Positions 33,529 through 44,309 of a stretch of 64,000 nucleotides of DNA are shown in pieces. Position 1 is the stretch's first letter, and each line of letters begins with the position of its first letter. The DNA comes from Ryuthela nishihirai (Eukaryota > Arthropoda > Arachnida > Araneae > Heptathelidae): positions 75,902,020-75,966,019 of the forward strand of contig JAWZYU010000008.1 of NCBI GenBank assembly GCA_038380435.1, given 5' to 3'. The notes beneath the pieces are model-generated. The model was not told the origin of the DNA. It made no database searches and saw only the letters and a list, made by a program, of their open reading frames with translations. The translations under genes and the position numbers were made by a program.

Positions 33529-33765
33529 TGTTGTCAGCGAAACAGACAGCCACAGCACACTCAGCCAACATCTCTAACAGAAAGCTAGGGATCCAATATA
33601 TGACATCAGCTAACGTACTCCTACCATATAGATACTTCTTATGTTTTTGATTCTAATATTATTACTGGTGGACTCTGTACTAATCTTTATACTAATGTTT
33701 ACGTATAAATATATTTTATTTAGGAGAAAAATTATTTGTATTAATTAGTATTATGACATTTGAGG
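33529..33765. other. Unassigned sequence beyond the truncated LTR
   Basis: No similarity to the other LTR or to the interrupted LINE. Nothing recognised. Confidence 0.4.
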
Positions 33766-33950
33766 ATAAAAAAAATACCCTCTCAAGCAGCTGCTTGGCA
33801 CAGAGGTCTGAAAGGAACCTGTCAGTTTATATGCCATAATAAGTTTGAGGATGGCAGATCCTCAGCAGAAAAAGGACACATACATCCATGCCTTACCTGG
33901 GGCTCAAACCCAGGTCCCTTAGATCAGTAGCCATGAATGTCACGTCAAGT
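33766..33950 (-). repeat. SINE2 copy
   Basis: Reverse complement of the SINE2 pattern at 59539: CTCAAGCAGCTGCTTGGCAC, GAGGTCTGAAAGGAACCTGT, GGGGCTCAAACCCAGGTCCC (box B region) and TTAGATCAGTAGCCA. The tRNA 5' part with box A is degraded after that. Confidence 0.8.
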
Positions 33951-34664
33951 CCAAGTCACATTGTATAACACTGGCGTTGTACTTTTAACACTGGCCGTGT
34001 TTAAAATATATATGATACTGAAAAGAATCACTAAAAGAAATAAAAATCATATTTCAGGTTGAATATTATATTATTTGGGAGGAAATTTCCTTTTGATAAA
34101 TATATAATTTAACTATTTTTATTCATCAGGTTTTCCAAAAAGAAAGCCTTAATTGTAGTGTGATCTTTTTTTTTCACCATATCACACTGAGAAAGGCTTA
34201 TTAAAATCAATATGCTTGCAAATTTGTTTATATTATTTATTTTCATAAAATTTGTAATTAAATTCTGTTTAATTTGGTATATAACCTGATCTATTTCCAT
34301 TGATTGGTTATTTTTTTAAAAATTCTAAAATTGGCTTGTTTATCTGACTCAGCAATTGGCTAAAAGCCTGGAATTTTCTCAAAGTATGGTACTGAGAAAA
34401 ATATTACAAAACAAGAAAAATATTTACTTAAAACCAAAAAAAGAATTTTTTTGTTATTCAGAAATATATACTCATTCTATTCATATGTATTATAATCATT
34501 TCTGTCTATTAGTTTTTTTTTAAATATATTTTTATTTGTGTTGCCAGATGCATTTTTTTACTATATGACTCTAAAAAAAGTCCTATTAAAATAAAACACA
34601 TCTTTTTTGTTAAATACTTTATTTTCAGAAAATACAGAATTAAATGCTGATTAATTTGGCATAC
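33951..34664. other. AT-rich unassigned intron sequence
   Basis: Nothing recognised between the SINE2 copy and the RTE LINE tail. Confidence 0.5.
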
Positions 34665-34689
34665 ATCATCATCATCATCATCCTCAAGC

Positions 34690-35575
34690 AGCCATGGGCT
34701 ACGGAGGTCCAACCAGGCCGCGCAGTTTAATTCTCCAAGCATATCTGTCCTGAGCTACATCTGCTGCATCCGGCCACTGTACACCAATTCTAACAAGGTC
34801 CTGTTTGACATTGTCTGCCCACCGCATCCTAGGTCTCCCCTTCTTTCTGAGGCCTTTAAGCACACTGTTCATAACCCTATTCGCCAATCTATAATTATTC
34901 ATACGGGCAACATGGCCAAACCAGCGGAGTCTCTCTCTGCACAATATGCTCTTAAAGGAGGTTGCAGACTCCTTTGCCTAACCTCATCATTAGTTACAAA
35001 GTTAAACCACCTAATACCCAAGATACTGCATAAGCATCTAGAATCAAAAGCATCTAGTTTCCTGTTATCTTGTTTACAAAGTGTCCAAGTTTCACTACCA
35101 TAACTAACCCTAGAAAGAACCAAACTATTACACAGTCTAATTTTAGTCTTTAGGTGTATACGCCTATTGCTCCACAATCTCCACATATTCTTAAAAGTCC
35201 CGGCAGCAATCCCTATTCGTCTGTTAATCTCATGCCGCACATCACCAGTATGTTACATAGCTCCCAAGATAATTAAACTGTGACACCTGCTCAAGACTGC
35301 AACCATTTAGATTAACTGAATCACAGCCTACCTGACCAATTTTCATCACTTTAGTTTTCTCTGTTTATAACCAAACCTACTCTACTACCAGTCTCATCAA
35401 CAGCTCGAATGAAAGAGTTCATCTCATCAACATCATTTGCCAAAAGGGCTAAATCATCAGCATAATCTAAATCAGAAATTTTCGTATCTCCAGCCCATTT
35501 AAGGCCAAAAGCTTTCCCTTGAAGTGAATTTCGCATAACATAATCAACAACCAAACTAAAGAGAAAAGGAGTCAA
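34690..35575 (-). pseudogene. RTE motif C and C-terminal module, copy at 34665
   Basis: 35575-35351 covers SLVVDYVMRNSLQGKAFGLK and YADDLALLAND, then a one-base loss after INREN. 35240-34899 covers the region from RHEINRRIGIAAGTFKNMWR to SILGIRWFNFVTNDEVRQRS. 34944-34699 has RERLRWFGHVARMNNYR and RKKGRPRMRWADNVKQDLVR. Overlap of the last two frames reveals a small indel near 34935. The function of the RWFGH...RMRWAD module in RTE proteins is not settled. Confidence 0.85.
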
Positions 35576-37346
35576 AATGCACCCTTGTGAACATCAGAAG
35601 TAATGCTAAACGAGTTGCTACAAGCCTTACCAACTCTCACATACAACTCAGTGTTATTATATAGAGCTTTCATTATGTTAACTAACTTGTCTGGTATACC
35701 ATATGACCTCACAATCAACCACAAATTATGACGATCAACAGAGTTGAAAGCCTTTTTGAAATCAACAAAGCTAGCAACCAAAGATTTCTGAAATTCTAAA
35801 CATTTCTCAAGAATCTGCCTAAGTGAAAATATCTGATCTACACATCCCCTACCACTTCTGAATCCACATTGCTCATCACGCAATTTCCTGTCAACCAGAT
35901 TCTTAATTCTATTAAGCACAATCATGGAAAGAACTTTACCTGGAACAGAGAGTAGGCTGATACCCCTATAGTTATCACAAGAACTGCGATCACCTTTTTT
36001 GAAAATAGGGATAATAATAGCTCTGGTAAAATCTTTAGGAACCATGCCTTTATCATAAAAGTCATTCAAAATTTCAGTCATCCTAGTGGTAACTGAAACA
36101 TTCCCAGCTCTAAGCATTTCCGTAGTAATTTCATCCACCCCTGGGGATTTATGAAGTTTAAGTTTAGAAATAGCCAAACTAACTTCAGATTGTGTTATAG
36201 GGCCCAACATTAAAGCCAAAAATGCATCTATCATCATTGCAAACAATGGGAGTAGAATCAACCACATTGTTTAGAACATCACTGAATGCTCAGCCCACCT
36301 AGCCATGACAGAATCCTCACCTTCTATAACCTTACCTTGTTTATTTTTCAATCCCTGTATACTAGTTCGTTTTCTATCACATAAAACATTAACTATCTGG
36401 TACAGCTCTCTGCTGTTGTGCTGTCTAACTGCTTCCTCAGCTTTGTCAGCCAAGCCATCAAGCCAAAGATTCTTATCAGTAGCTAACTGATCCTTTACAC
36501 GTTTATTAAGTTCTTTGTAATGCTTTCTATTAGGACTAGTAGGGTACTGATTAAGGACATTCCTGCAGTTCCTTCTTTCTGAAATAAGCTCAAGTGCTTT
36601 ATCACTTAAATAATTCTGCCTCCTCTGCTCCTTTTTCCCTAAAAGAGTATTGTTAGTTTCCAAAAAAGCCTGTTTAAAATGGCCCCATTCTTCCTCAACT
36701 TCAGTATTAAGCAAACCATGACTGTCATAATGACTAAGTAACTTATCAGGGTAAGCTTTAGCTATAACTGGGTCTTTCAAAGCTTCAGTATTAAAGGTAA
36801 ATTTTTTAACCCTAGCACAACACTTTTTAAGTTTAAGTTGCAACACACTTTTAACAAGGTAATGGTCAGATCCAATTTCAGCTCCCCTATATGCCCTGGT
36901 ATTTCTAACAGAACTAGCCCATTTGCTGTTAATTAATATATAATCAATCATATTCCTATGCAGCCCATCAGGTGAAACCCATGTGTATTTATGTACGTCA
37001 CAGTGTTTGTAATATGTGTTAGTTATTCTGAAACCATTGAATTTACTAACCTGTAGGAGACGTTGCCCATTGCCATTGCAGCTACCAATACCAAAAGGGC
37101 ATATTACTCCTCCCCATAGGTCAGAGTCAGTACCAACTTTGGCATTGAAGTCACCAAGAACAAGGGTAATATCTCCTTTCTTGATAGAATTCAAAATATC
37201 CTGAAGTTGTCCGTAAAACCTATCCTTCTCATCCTCATCAGAATCCTCAGTGGGGGCATAACAGCAGATAACATTCAAGTCTTCAATGCTTGTCTGAAAT
37301 TTTGCTGTAAGAAACCTTTCATTAATGCACTCATATCCTAGAAGAG
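35572..37346 (-). pseudogene. RTE endonuclease to reverse transcriptase, copy at 34665
   Basis: Frame 37395-36271 (the first codons are read from the SINE) includes LGYECINERFLTAKFQTSIE, LVLGDFNAKVGTDSDLWGGV, WVSPDGLHRNMIDYIL and RNCRNVLNQYPTSPNRKHY. A shift near 36275 leads to 36267-35572: KSPGVDEITTEMLRAGNV, IPIFKKGDRSSCDNYRGISL, CGFRSGRGCVDQIFSLRQI and FVDFKKAFNSVDRHN. A last shift at 35575 (an A-run change near motif B) leads to a frame with DLDYADDLALLANDVDEMN. Few lesions make this one of the younger RTE copies. Confidence 0.9.
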
Positions 37347-37577
37347 TTTGGGTTTGGGTTGTTTTACCTCTGAGCGGCACTTTTTTGCACACCATGGGCT
37401 AAATGGCCAGGTCACATGAACCCCGAAGGCTCAGAGAAGGTTGGGGGAGGGGACCCACTGGAACAGCTGTTGGGAGACAGATGGTAGCCTCCCGTCAAGG
37501 CCATCCAGCGTGTTCTTTAACGTGCACAGGGTATGGCTCTCCCGCACACGGGACCACGGCTTAACGTCCCATCCGAC
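37347..37577 (-). repeat. SINE1 fragment inserted in the RTE LINE, with 12-bp duplication
   Basis: 231 bp of SINE1 body and tail lacking the tRNA head, flanked by ATCCTAGAAGAG at 37335-37346 and 37578-37589. It is therefore a 5'-truncated retroposition, inserted in the endonuclease codons of the LINE. High similarity to the copy at 2824 (GGCTTAACGTCCCATCC, CCACTGGAACAGCTGTTGGG) suggests recent activity. Confidence 0.93.
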
Positions 37578-37852
37578 ATCCTAGAAGAGCATCACTAGCA
37601 TGTCTGCTGAGCAGCAGACCCACGCCTTGGTGATGCTTTCCATCCTCCCTCCCTGTAAAGAGAAATTTAAAGTTGTTTTTAAGTATCTCACCTTTACCTG
37701 TCCATCTGGTCTCTTGCAAGCCTAGAATATCTAGGTTATAGCACTGGAATTCCTGCATGAGGACATCAAGAGAATAATCTCTATGTAATGTCCTCACGTT
37801 CCACGTTCCTGCAGAGAGAAAATGATTAGTAGGATTTTTAAAGAAATTAGGC

Positions 37853-38672
37853 CATAATTCCTTTCATTAGTTATTTGGCAAAAAAGTTCTAAAGTTAGTT
37901 TTTTTTTGGCTGAGCATAGGGAGAAAATAGTTTGGCCTCTGGGTGGAAACCTGTTTTTCAGGCTGGACACTGAAAGGGTTAATAGAATACTAATTCAGTT
38001 TATCACTGCATTTTTGTACAAAAAATAAGCTAAAGTAATGTATCACTCAAGTGACTGTCACCTCCTCTTTCTTTTAGTCAGAACAGCACTGTTCTTGTGC
38101 ACAACTTCAAGTATAATCTGCATAAACTGTCTTTCTTAACCTCAGTAGAAAACAAACCACATAGATCATATTGACTAAGCAATCAGTCATAATTAACTTT
38201 AGAAGTGCTTGGCATCAAAATTTCTGTTTGTACATAGCATTCATCAAAACTGTCAGTATTTAAAAAAATAGCAAAAACTAAACAATTGGTCAATCATCTG
38301 TTGACAAACTATGTCATATATAATCATAGAGGATGAAATTTATAACAATATGCATATTAGTTAGAACTGATTTTAGTGGTATTTTGAACCTGCTATTTAT
38401 AGAGTTAAGCTTTGGCTATTTCTGAATCTTTCATAAGCTTTGTTACAGTTAATTAAAAGTGTTAAAAATCTACAAGACTGAAAGGAAAGATGTATAACAA
38501 TAATCAAAAGGTCAATTTCAACAATTTAAAACTGCATTCTGTCACCAAGTGTTTTGCTTAATTACAACAAATTGATTAACTGAAATCACCAGGATATTGA
38601 TTCTATTGAGGTATTGTGAACTATCAGCATCTGGTGTATGTCAAACATCAGTTAAATATTTCATTGACTTAC
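37853..38672. other. Unassigned intron sequence next to an unc-13 exon
   Basis: AT-rich. 38665-38672 is the donor side of the exon at 38673. No repeats recognised. Confidence 0.5.
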
Positions 38673-38796
38673 CATATGGAAGTTCAAAGTGGGCCTCAAG
38701 ATAAACACTGTGTCCAGTAGGCACTTTGGTTCCAACAACTTCTCCTTCCTCCATTACAAGTTCTGCATCCAGTGACAGCCACTGGGCTTCACCAAC
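38673..38796 (-). CDS. unc-13: unc-13 (Munc13) exon, end of the C2A domain
   Basis: This 124-nt minus-strand exon has acceptor AG at 38798-38797 (aatgtag|GTTGGT) and donor GT at 38672-38671 (CATATG|gtaagt). It begins in phase 0, exactly where the exon at 48660 ended, and holds 41 codons plus one base. The peptide has EAQWLSLDAELVMEEGE, then VVGTKVPTGH and HFELPY. This corresponds to the family pattern W L x L D ... GT x x PT x H ... FELP at the end of the UNC-13 C2A domain. The preceding intron is about 9.9 kb and contains an I/Jockey-like LINE, SINEs and a Tc1-like relic. The following intron is about 23.6 kb and carries the nested LTR/Tc1/LINE block. Confidence 0.93.
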
Positions 38797-39529
38797 CTAC
38801 ATTTCATTCACAAAAATGAAAACAATTAAAACAGGATTTGCAAAATCAATTATTATGAATCTGTTTACAGATGTAATTTTCAGAAAAATATGAAAATAAT
38901 GAATAGAATTAATAAAATATAATACATAAGATAAATATGAGTAGAATTAATAAGCAATACTTTTTTCCAGTGACTGATCATGATTAAAATTATTGGTAGG
39001 GCACTTTGACTAGCACAAGCAAGGCCTGTATGGAGGAAAAATTTTTGAAGAGATGTCTGATATTGAATTGAACAGAATCCAACTGAAAAGATGTTCCATA
39101 ATGCATGTATTCTTTTGCTTCTTTCACCTATTCTCAAAATGCATTATTCAACAAAATTTTTTGGGGAAAAAAGCAAACTCTGAAAGGTTCTTGTACTTTC
39201 TTTCCAAATTTAATCTTTTGCGATATTCGGCACTATTACATTTAAAAAATTGTTCTTGAGGTGTCATTTTTACAACTGTTACCCTAGGTATATATGTCAA
39301 TAATATCCCAATATCCTACGTATATTGTTACCTGTGCAATATTGGGATTAAATCTATCCTATTTTTCTAAACTTATATCATCTGTTACCAACAAAGGTGA
39401 TGAAGGACAAGAAAATATATTACCAGTTCTGAACCTTGATGATAACTAGCACAGACAACAGTTGCTTCCAGATGTTACTCTTCATAAGTTACTGTTGTTA
39501 CCTTTCACCTTTCTGATGTTGATGCTCTT
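38797..39529. other. unc-13 intron, no feature recognised
   Basis: It holds the acceptor tract of the exon at 38796. A TATCCCAATATC/CAATATTGGGAT inverted motif near 39307-39350 was seen but not assigned. Confidence 0.45.
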
Positions 39530-42500
39530 TACAATGTCACTGCAGCTGTGTTTACCAGTCCACTTGTCCCATGTGCTTGAACTTTAAACATTCTTCAGCT
39601 GATCTCTGGTTGATTGTATACATGTTATAGTGAACTGCCTTGTATATCTATATTTCTATTGCAGTGCCCTCAGCCCTGGATTCTCTGTGGGTACCTTAAT
39701 GCCCACAGTTCATCCTGGGACAGAGACATCAGTGATCAGTGAGGGGAGGATATTGAGAATGTAATCTTGCAGCACAATCTCTTTATCACCAATGATGGCT
39801 CGTCCTCGTTCTTCAGAACTCAGAGTACCTACAACTCCACTGACCTGACCCTCTGTTCTTCCAGCATTGGTCAAAGCCTCAGATGGTCAGTTGATTGTAA
39901 TATATATCATATTACAATCAACTGACCATCTGAGGCTTTGATACTAAAGGGCAGATACTGATACCTAAGGCATACTGATACCTAAGGCAGTGACCACTTC
40001 CGGCTGCACATCTCCTTGCTTCCCAAGGGATGTGCAGCTGCGAGAAAAACATCAAAGCTTTCCGACTGGCAGCTCTTTCAGCAGATCTCGTCTGAAAGAC
40101 TCGTCACCATTGAAGCTTCAGATCTCAGTGTAGTGACAGAGGCCCTCACTGCTCCCTCTGAAACCTGCACTGTTATGATCTCCACACCCGGCCATCTTCA
40201 ACCTCCAGTTATCCACTAAAGCGGCTTCACATCATTTGCTGCCGAGCCAAAAGGTGTGCCAGCTGCTTTGATAGTTTTCCAGACATTCTTCATGCTAGAA
40301 GGCTACATGCTGCAATCAGAAGATAGGTTCAGGTGGCGATCCTTCTACACCGGCATAAATGTCTTCACCCCTTCTGGGAAAGTCTGGAAGTTCATCAGAA
40401 ACCTGATGGGGAAGCCGCTACCTGCCCTCCCTTTCCATAACCTTGCCCTGTCCTGTGGGGAGGATTTAGCCGCCACTGCTAAAACCTTTTTGTGGCACCT
40501 CACCTCATCCCTTCCTACCCCACTGGTGACTGATCAAGATACGGTTCAGCAGCTCTGCTCTGGGACTGAGCCTTGCTATAATGATCCTTTCATCTTGCAG
40601 GAATTCACCTCTGCTTTTGGGGCTTCAAAGCGCTTGTCAGCCCCAGGTCCTGATGGCACAAGCAATACTCAGCTAACCTGTCACCTGAGGCTCTTCTTGT
40701 TCTTCTTAAAGCCTTCAATAATTCCTGGAACACCTGCATAGCACTTTATTCATGGAAGGCAACACACATCATGCCTATCTTGAAGCAGGGGAAACCTGCC
40801 ACTGAGCTGTCCTCTTATAGGCCCATTACTCTATCATCTTGCCTCTGCAAGATCTTAGAGAGACTGGTCCTTGGACATCTAGAATGGTATCTAGAGTCCA
40901 GGGGCCTCCTCCCTGACAGCCTCTCGGGTTTCTGCAAAGAGAGGTGCACATCTGATAATCTAATCGACTTCACCTTCGCTGCAGATCAGGCGCTGTCCAA
41001 GGGACAGACTACAGTCGCTGTCTTTTTCAACATTCAGAAGGCTTGGTTGGTTGGTTGTTTTGGGTTTAATGGCCCATTAACATCTAAGGCTATAATGTGA
41101 CAAATATATGTCCAAATTAAAGATAAAAGTCGTGGTACCCTCAACCAATTTTTTAAAATAAATTACAAAGGCAACAAGTAAAATGTAAAACAATAAATAA
41201 AATGTTGAGGACAACAAAAAACAAATGTATAAATATGTTCAATATAAAAATAACCCAGGTGTAAGCAACCTGGATTAAACATGTAGAATAATAAATAGGG
41301 GAGTAAAACTATAAGAGAGTAAAATAACAAGTATATCGTAAAAATTCAAATATAGAGGTAAAACAACATAAAAGATGTCTGAGTGTAAGGGGCTTGGACG
41401 TAAAATTATAAAAGTTAAAAAACATACGTCTTTCAAAGTTAAAACCTTGACATTCAATTAAAATATGTTTGATTGTTAAAATGGTATCACAAAACTCGCA
41501 CTTAAGTTCATCATCCGCCCATAGAAGAAACAAATGAATAAGAAAGGAATGACCTAAGTGGAGCATATTCAGAAGGCATTCGACTCCCTGTCCCACTCGG
41601 ATATTCTCTGCAGGCTCCATGATCTCAGCCTCAGAGGCAATATCATCCACTGAATCTCAGCATACCTCTCCAACAGGACAGTTCATGTGAAGCTGGGCAA
41701 CACACTCAGTGCCTACAACACTATCAATCATGGAGTACCTTAAGGGTAGGAAACAACTCAAGGGGGTGTCCTCAGCTCGATGTTACTGAACATCTTGCTG
41801 TCAGGCCTACACTCTTGACTCGAGAATAGAGTGGTATCAGACTAAGGAATCAGACTCAGATTCCATCTATGTGGATGACATCTGAGTCTGATTCCCTAGC
41901 CAGGACCTCTCCTATGCTCAGCTCAAGGTGAAACGAGCTGTGGCAATGGTCATCAAGTTCTTTGACAACCTAAGCCTCATTCTTTCCACTGATAAGATGG
42001 TGGCCATGGTTCTCATGAAAAGATGCCTTCCACCCACCTTCTCTGGTCTCATGCTTGGACCAGACAACATCAAGATCTTGGTCAAGGTCAAGCATAAGTT
42101 CCTTGGTGTGGTCCTGGACAACTGGCTGACCTGGGGACCTCACATCCAGCATCTTAAGACAGTTGCCACAGTGCAGAGAAATATACTGTGTTTCCCTGCT
42201 GGTACCCACTGGGGAAGTTCTTGCAAGACCCTCCTGGTCTTGTACTGCCACTTTATCCTCACCTGTGTCAACTGCAATGTCACCTTCTGAGCAATGCGTC
42301 TGCTTCACTGCTAAGCAAGTTGGCTACTGTACACACTATATCTCTGCACCTCTGTCTCGGACTCTGCTCTAACACACCAAATGCGTCTGTTATTGCAGAG
42401 GCTGATGACATTCCTTTCCGCCTGCACTGGAAGAGAGATAACTGTGTCATCTCTTGAGGCTCCATTCCCTCCACTTCAACCACGAGCTTCTCAAAAAGTT

Positions 42501-43770
42501 GCAAGACAGGCCAGACTCTGCCATCACCGTGTCTGCCACTTACTTCTACGGCCAAGTCATCACTGCCAGCTCCACACTGCTGGTAATATACTCTTCCCTT
42601 ACCTTCCTACCTGGAGGAACAGTGATCTTATGATCAATATCACTGTCTCTTCTCTAGGTTGAAAGAGCGACTCAGATCCAGTGGCAGTCAGACTTCTCTC
42701 CACCTCCTATGTCACTGCACAATATGAGAGATGTATTGAGGTCTATACTGACGGGTCTGTGGATTGGGAGAGGCTATGCGCTGCCTCTGCCTTTGCAATC
42801 CCCGATACGGGCATTGCCAGAGGTTTCCTCTCCTGCATCTTGTTTCCTCCACCTGTGATGAACTCCATGTTATCCTTGAAGCTGTACTCTTCCATCCTCA
42901 GCCTTGAGAGTGGCAACTTTGTCATCCTCTGTGACTCAAGTCAGCCTTGGAAGCTCTCCAGAAGTAATACAGCAAGAGCTGCAACCCCTTCCTCATCCAG
43001 AAGATCATGGAAACTTGCTCCAAGGTCATTTCTGCCGGAATCACGGTTCATTTTCAGCAGATCCCCTCCCATGTAGGGATACCTGGCAATGAACTCGCTG
43101 ATTGTACCATGAAGGAGGTGCTGGAGAGTCAGAGGTGTGTAATTACCCTCTCTCTCTCTCTCAGTGACTGCAAGAGTTCTGTCTTGCAACTGATGAGCCA
43201 GTATCATCTTGCCCAATGGCAGAAAGACAGCAGCTGTTCCTCATTCAGGTACCTTGTGGACCCTTCTCTCCTAACCTCGGCAATCTCCACAGATTTGAGG
43301 AGACCCTCCTTCATTGCCTCCAAGTTGGTGTTATCTACAGCAACTATATGCTTCACACTCTTGGCAGAACTTACAGTCCAAACTGTGCCACTTTCAGCAC
43401 ACCTAAGACTGTATCCCACATTCTGCTCAATTGCTCCCGCTACAATGCCGAAAGAGAAGCTTTGTTCTGGGAGCTCCATGCTATCAGAACCACCGACTAC
43501 TCCATCACCTCCCTTCTTGGTAATCACCACAATGTGAAGTAGCAGAGAATGTGCTTCCAACTGGTCATTGATTTCTTTCAGAACATTGGCCTCTTCTGCA
43601 AGGTCTAATGTTTTTCTTTCTCCAGATTAGTACTCTTATTAGCTTCAAGAGATAGCTGAGAGGCAGTTTCTTCTGCCTCTGCTATATCACCCTTCTGTTG
43701 TGACTGGTGTAGGGAGCCCCTTATTGGATGCTAATTTCACCAAGAACTTACAACACCTTGAACCTTGAAT
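39530..43770 (+). mobile_element. Second I/Jockey-like LINE relic, with RNase H, heavily mutated
   Basis: Order on the plus strand: endonuclease C-terminal half (about 39660-39960, GYLNAHSSSWDRD, IENVILQHNLFITNDG, STDLTLCSSS); reverse transcriptase start (40256-41038: WKFIRNLMGKPLP, KQGKPATELSSYRPITLSSC, LCKILERLVLGHLEWYLESR); insertion at 41042-41568; palm region with a broken YVDDI near 41870; RNase H (42700-43130: YTDGSVDWERLCAAS, IPSHVGIPGNELAD); and C-terminus (43216-43542) with HILLNCSRYNAERE. The CCTTGAACCTTGAAT repeat at 43755-43770 may be the tail. It is a different family from the LINE at 25899 and much older. Confidence 0.85.
41042..41568 (-). mobile_element. 3' end of an I-group LINE inserted in another LINE, with duplication
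   Basis: The ends carry ATTCAGAAGGC at 41031-41041 and 41569-41579. The insert reads on the minus strand as ORF2 C-terminus (HLGHSFLIHLFLLWADDELK, CEFCDTILTIKHILIECQGF) and 3' UTR ending in AAAACAACCAACCAA, the same family as 25899 but a clearly diverged copy. 5' truncation to 527 bp is usual for target-primed reverse transcription. It breaks the host LINE's motif A codons. Confidence 0.92.
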
Positions 43771-43967
43771 TGGAACTGTATTGGTTCATATTGAATTTTA
43801 TTTAATCTTTTTATCAAGGTATTGTTTGTGTGAGTGTTGTATTAGGTTTTTTATAATTAATATCGCCTCTATGTTTAGCCATGCACTGCTCATAAGTGCA
43901 ATATGTTTTTCCTATATAATTATTTCTACCTTCTAACTTATTTTTAGGATCTGGAATATTTATATTG
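43771..43967. other. Short unassigned stretch
   Basis: Nothing recognised between the LINE tail and the SINE2 target site. Confidence 0.4.
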
Positions 43968-43975
43968 TATACTCC

Positions 43976-44139
43976 CCTGAGCCATCCCATGGCCGAGTGG
44001 TTAGCACTCTTGGCTACTGATCTAAGGGACCTGGGTTCGAGCCCCGGGTTAGGCATGGATGTGTGTGGCATATAAACTGACAGGCTCCTGTCAGACCTCT
44101 GTGACATGCAGATGCTTGAGGAGGTATTTATTTATTTTT
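43976..44139 (+). repeat. SINE2 copy with target-site duplication
   Basis: tRNA-like head with box A-like TGGCCGAGTGGTTAGC and box B-like GGTTCGAGCCC, body GACAGGCTCCTGTCAGACCT and tail (ATTT)n. Flanked by TATACTCC at 43968-43975 and 44140-44147. Pol III transcription from the A and B boxes is expected. The head lacks a clear intact cloverleaf, so the source tRNA (Gln- or Ser-like) is uncertain. Confidence 0.92.
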
Positions 44140-44309
44140 TATACTCCACTGTAAGTACCAATTTTACCCTTGTCATTATTTTCTAATTTTTTTATGTTAT
44201 TTAGTACTGTATGTAGAAATTTTATTTCATATTTTTTTAGTGCATTACTTAAAGTTTTAGTAATTCTGGTTGTGTATGGAAAACTATGTGCATACTTTGT
44301 AGAAAACTA

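Larger units (their letters stand above)
34665..37852 (-). mobile_element. RTE-clade LINE, 5'-truncated, with SINE1 insertion
   Basis: The minus-strand copy ends in (GAT)n at 34665-34682 and extends up to about 37852, where similarity to 5330 (CCTAATTTCTTTAAAAATCC) stops, so the 5' UTR is missing. The endonuclease spans about 37797-36900 with a SINE1 insert at 37347-37577. The linker and reverse transcriptase follow with short frame breaks near 36270 and 35572, and the C-terminal module is at 35240-34690. Same orientation as unc-13. Confidence 0.93.

Noticed and set aside
38673..38796. Alternative reading of this exon as part of a transposon
   Set aside because: It has no similarity to the adjoining LINE copies, strong splice borders, and phase agreement with the other three unc-13 exons.
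43985..44060. tRNA gene
   Set aside because: A and B boxes and a loop-like region exist, but stems are not intact and several copies with the same 3' body exist, so it is a SINE head rather than a tRNA gene. The same applies to 55518-55580 and 59548-59615.
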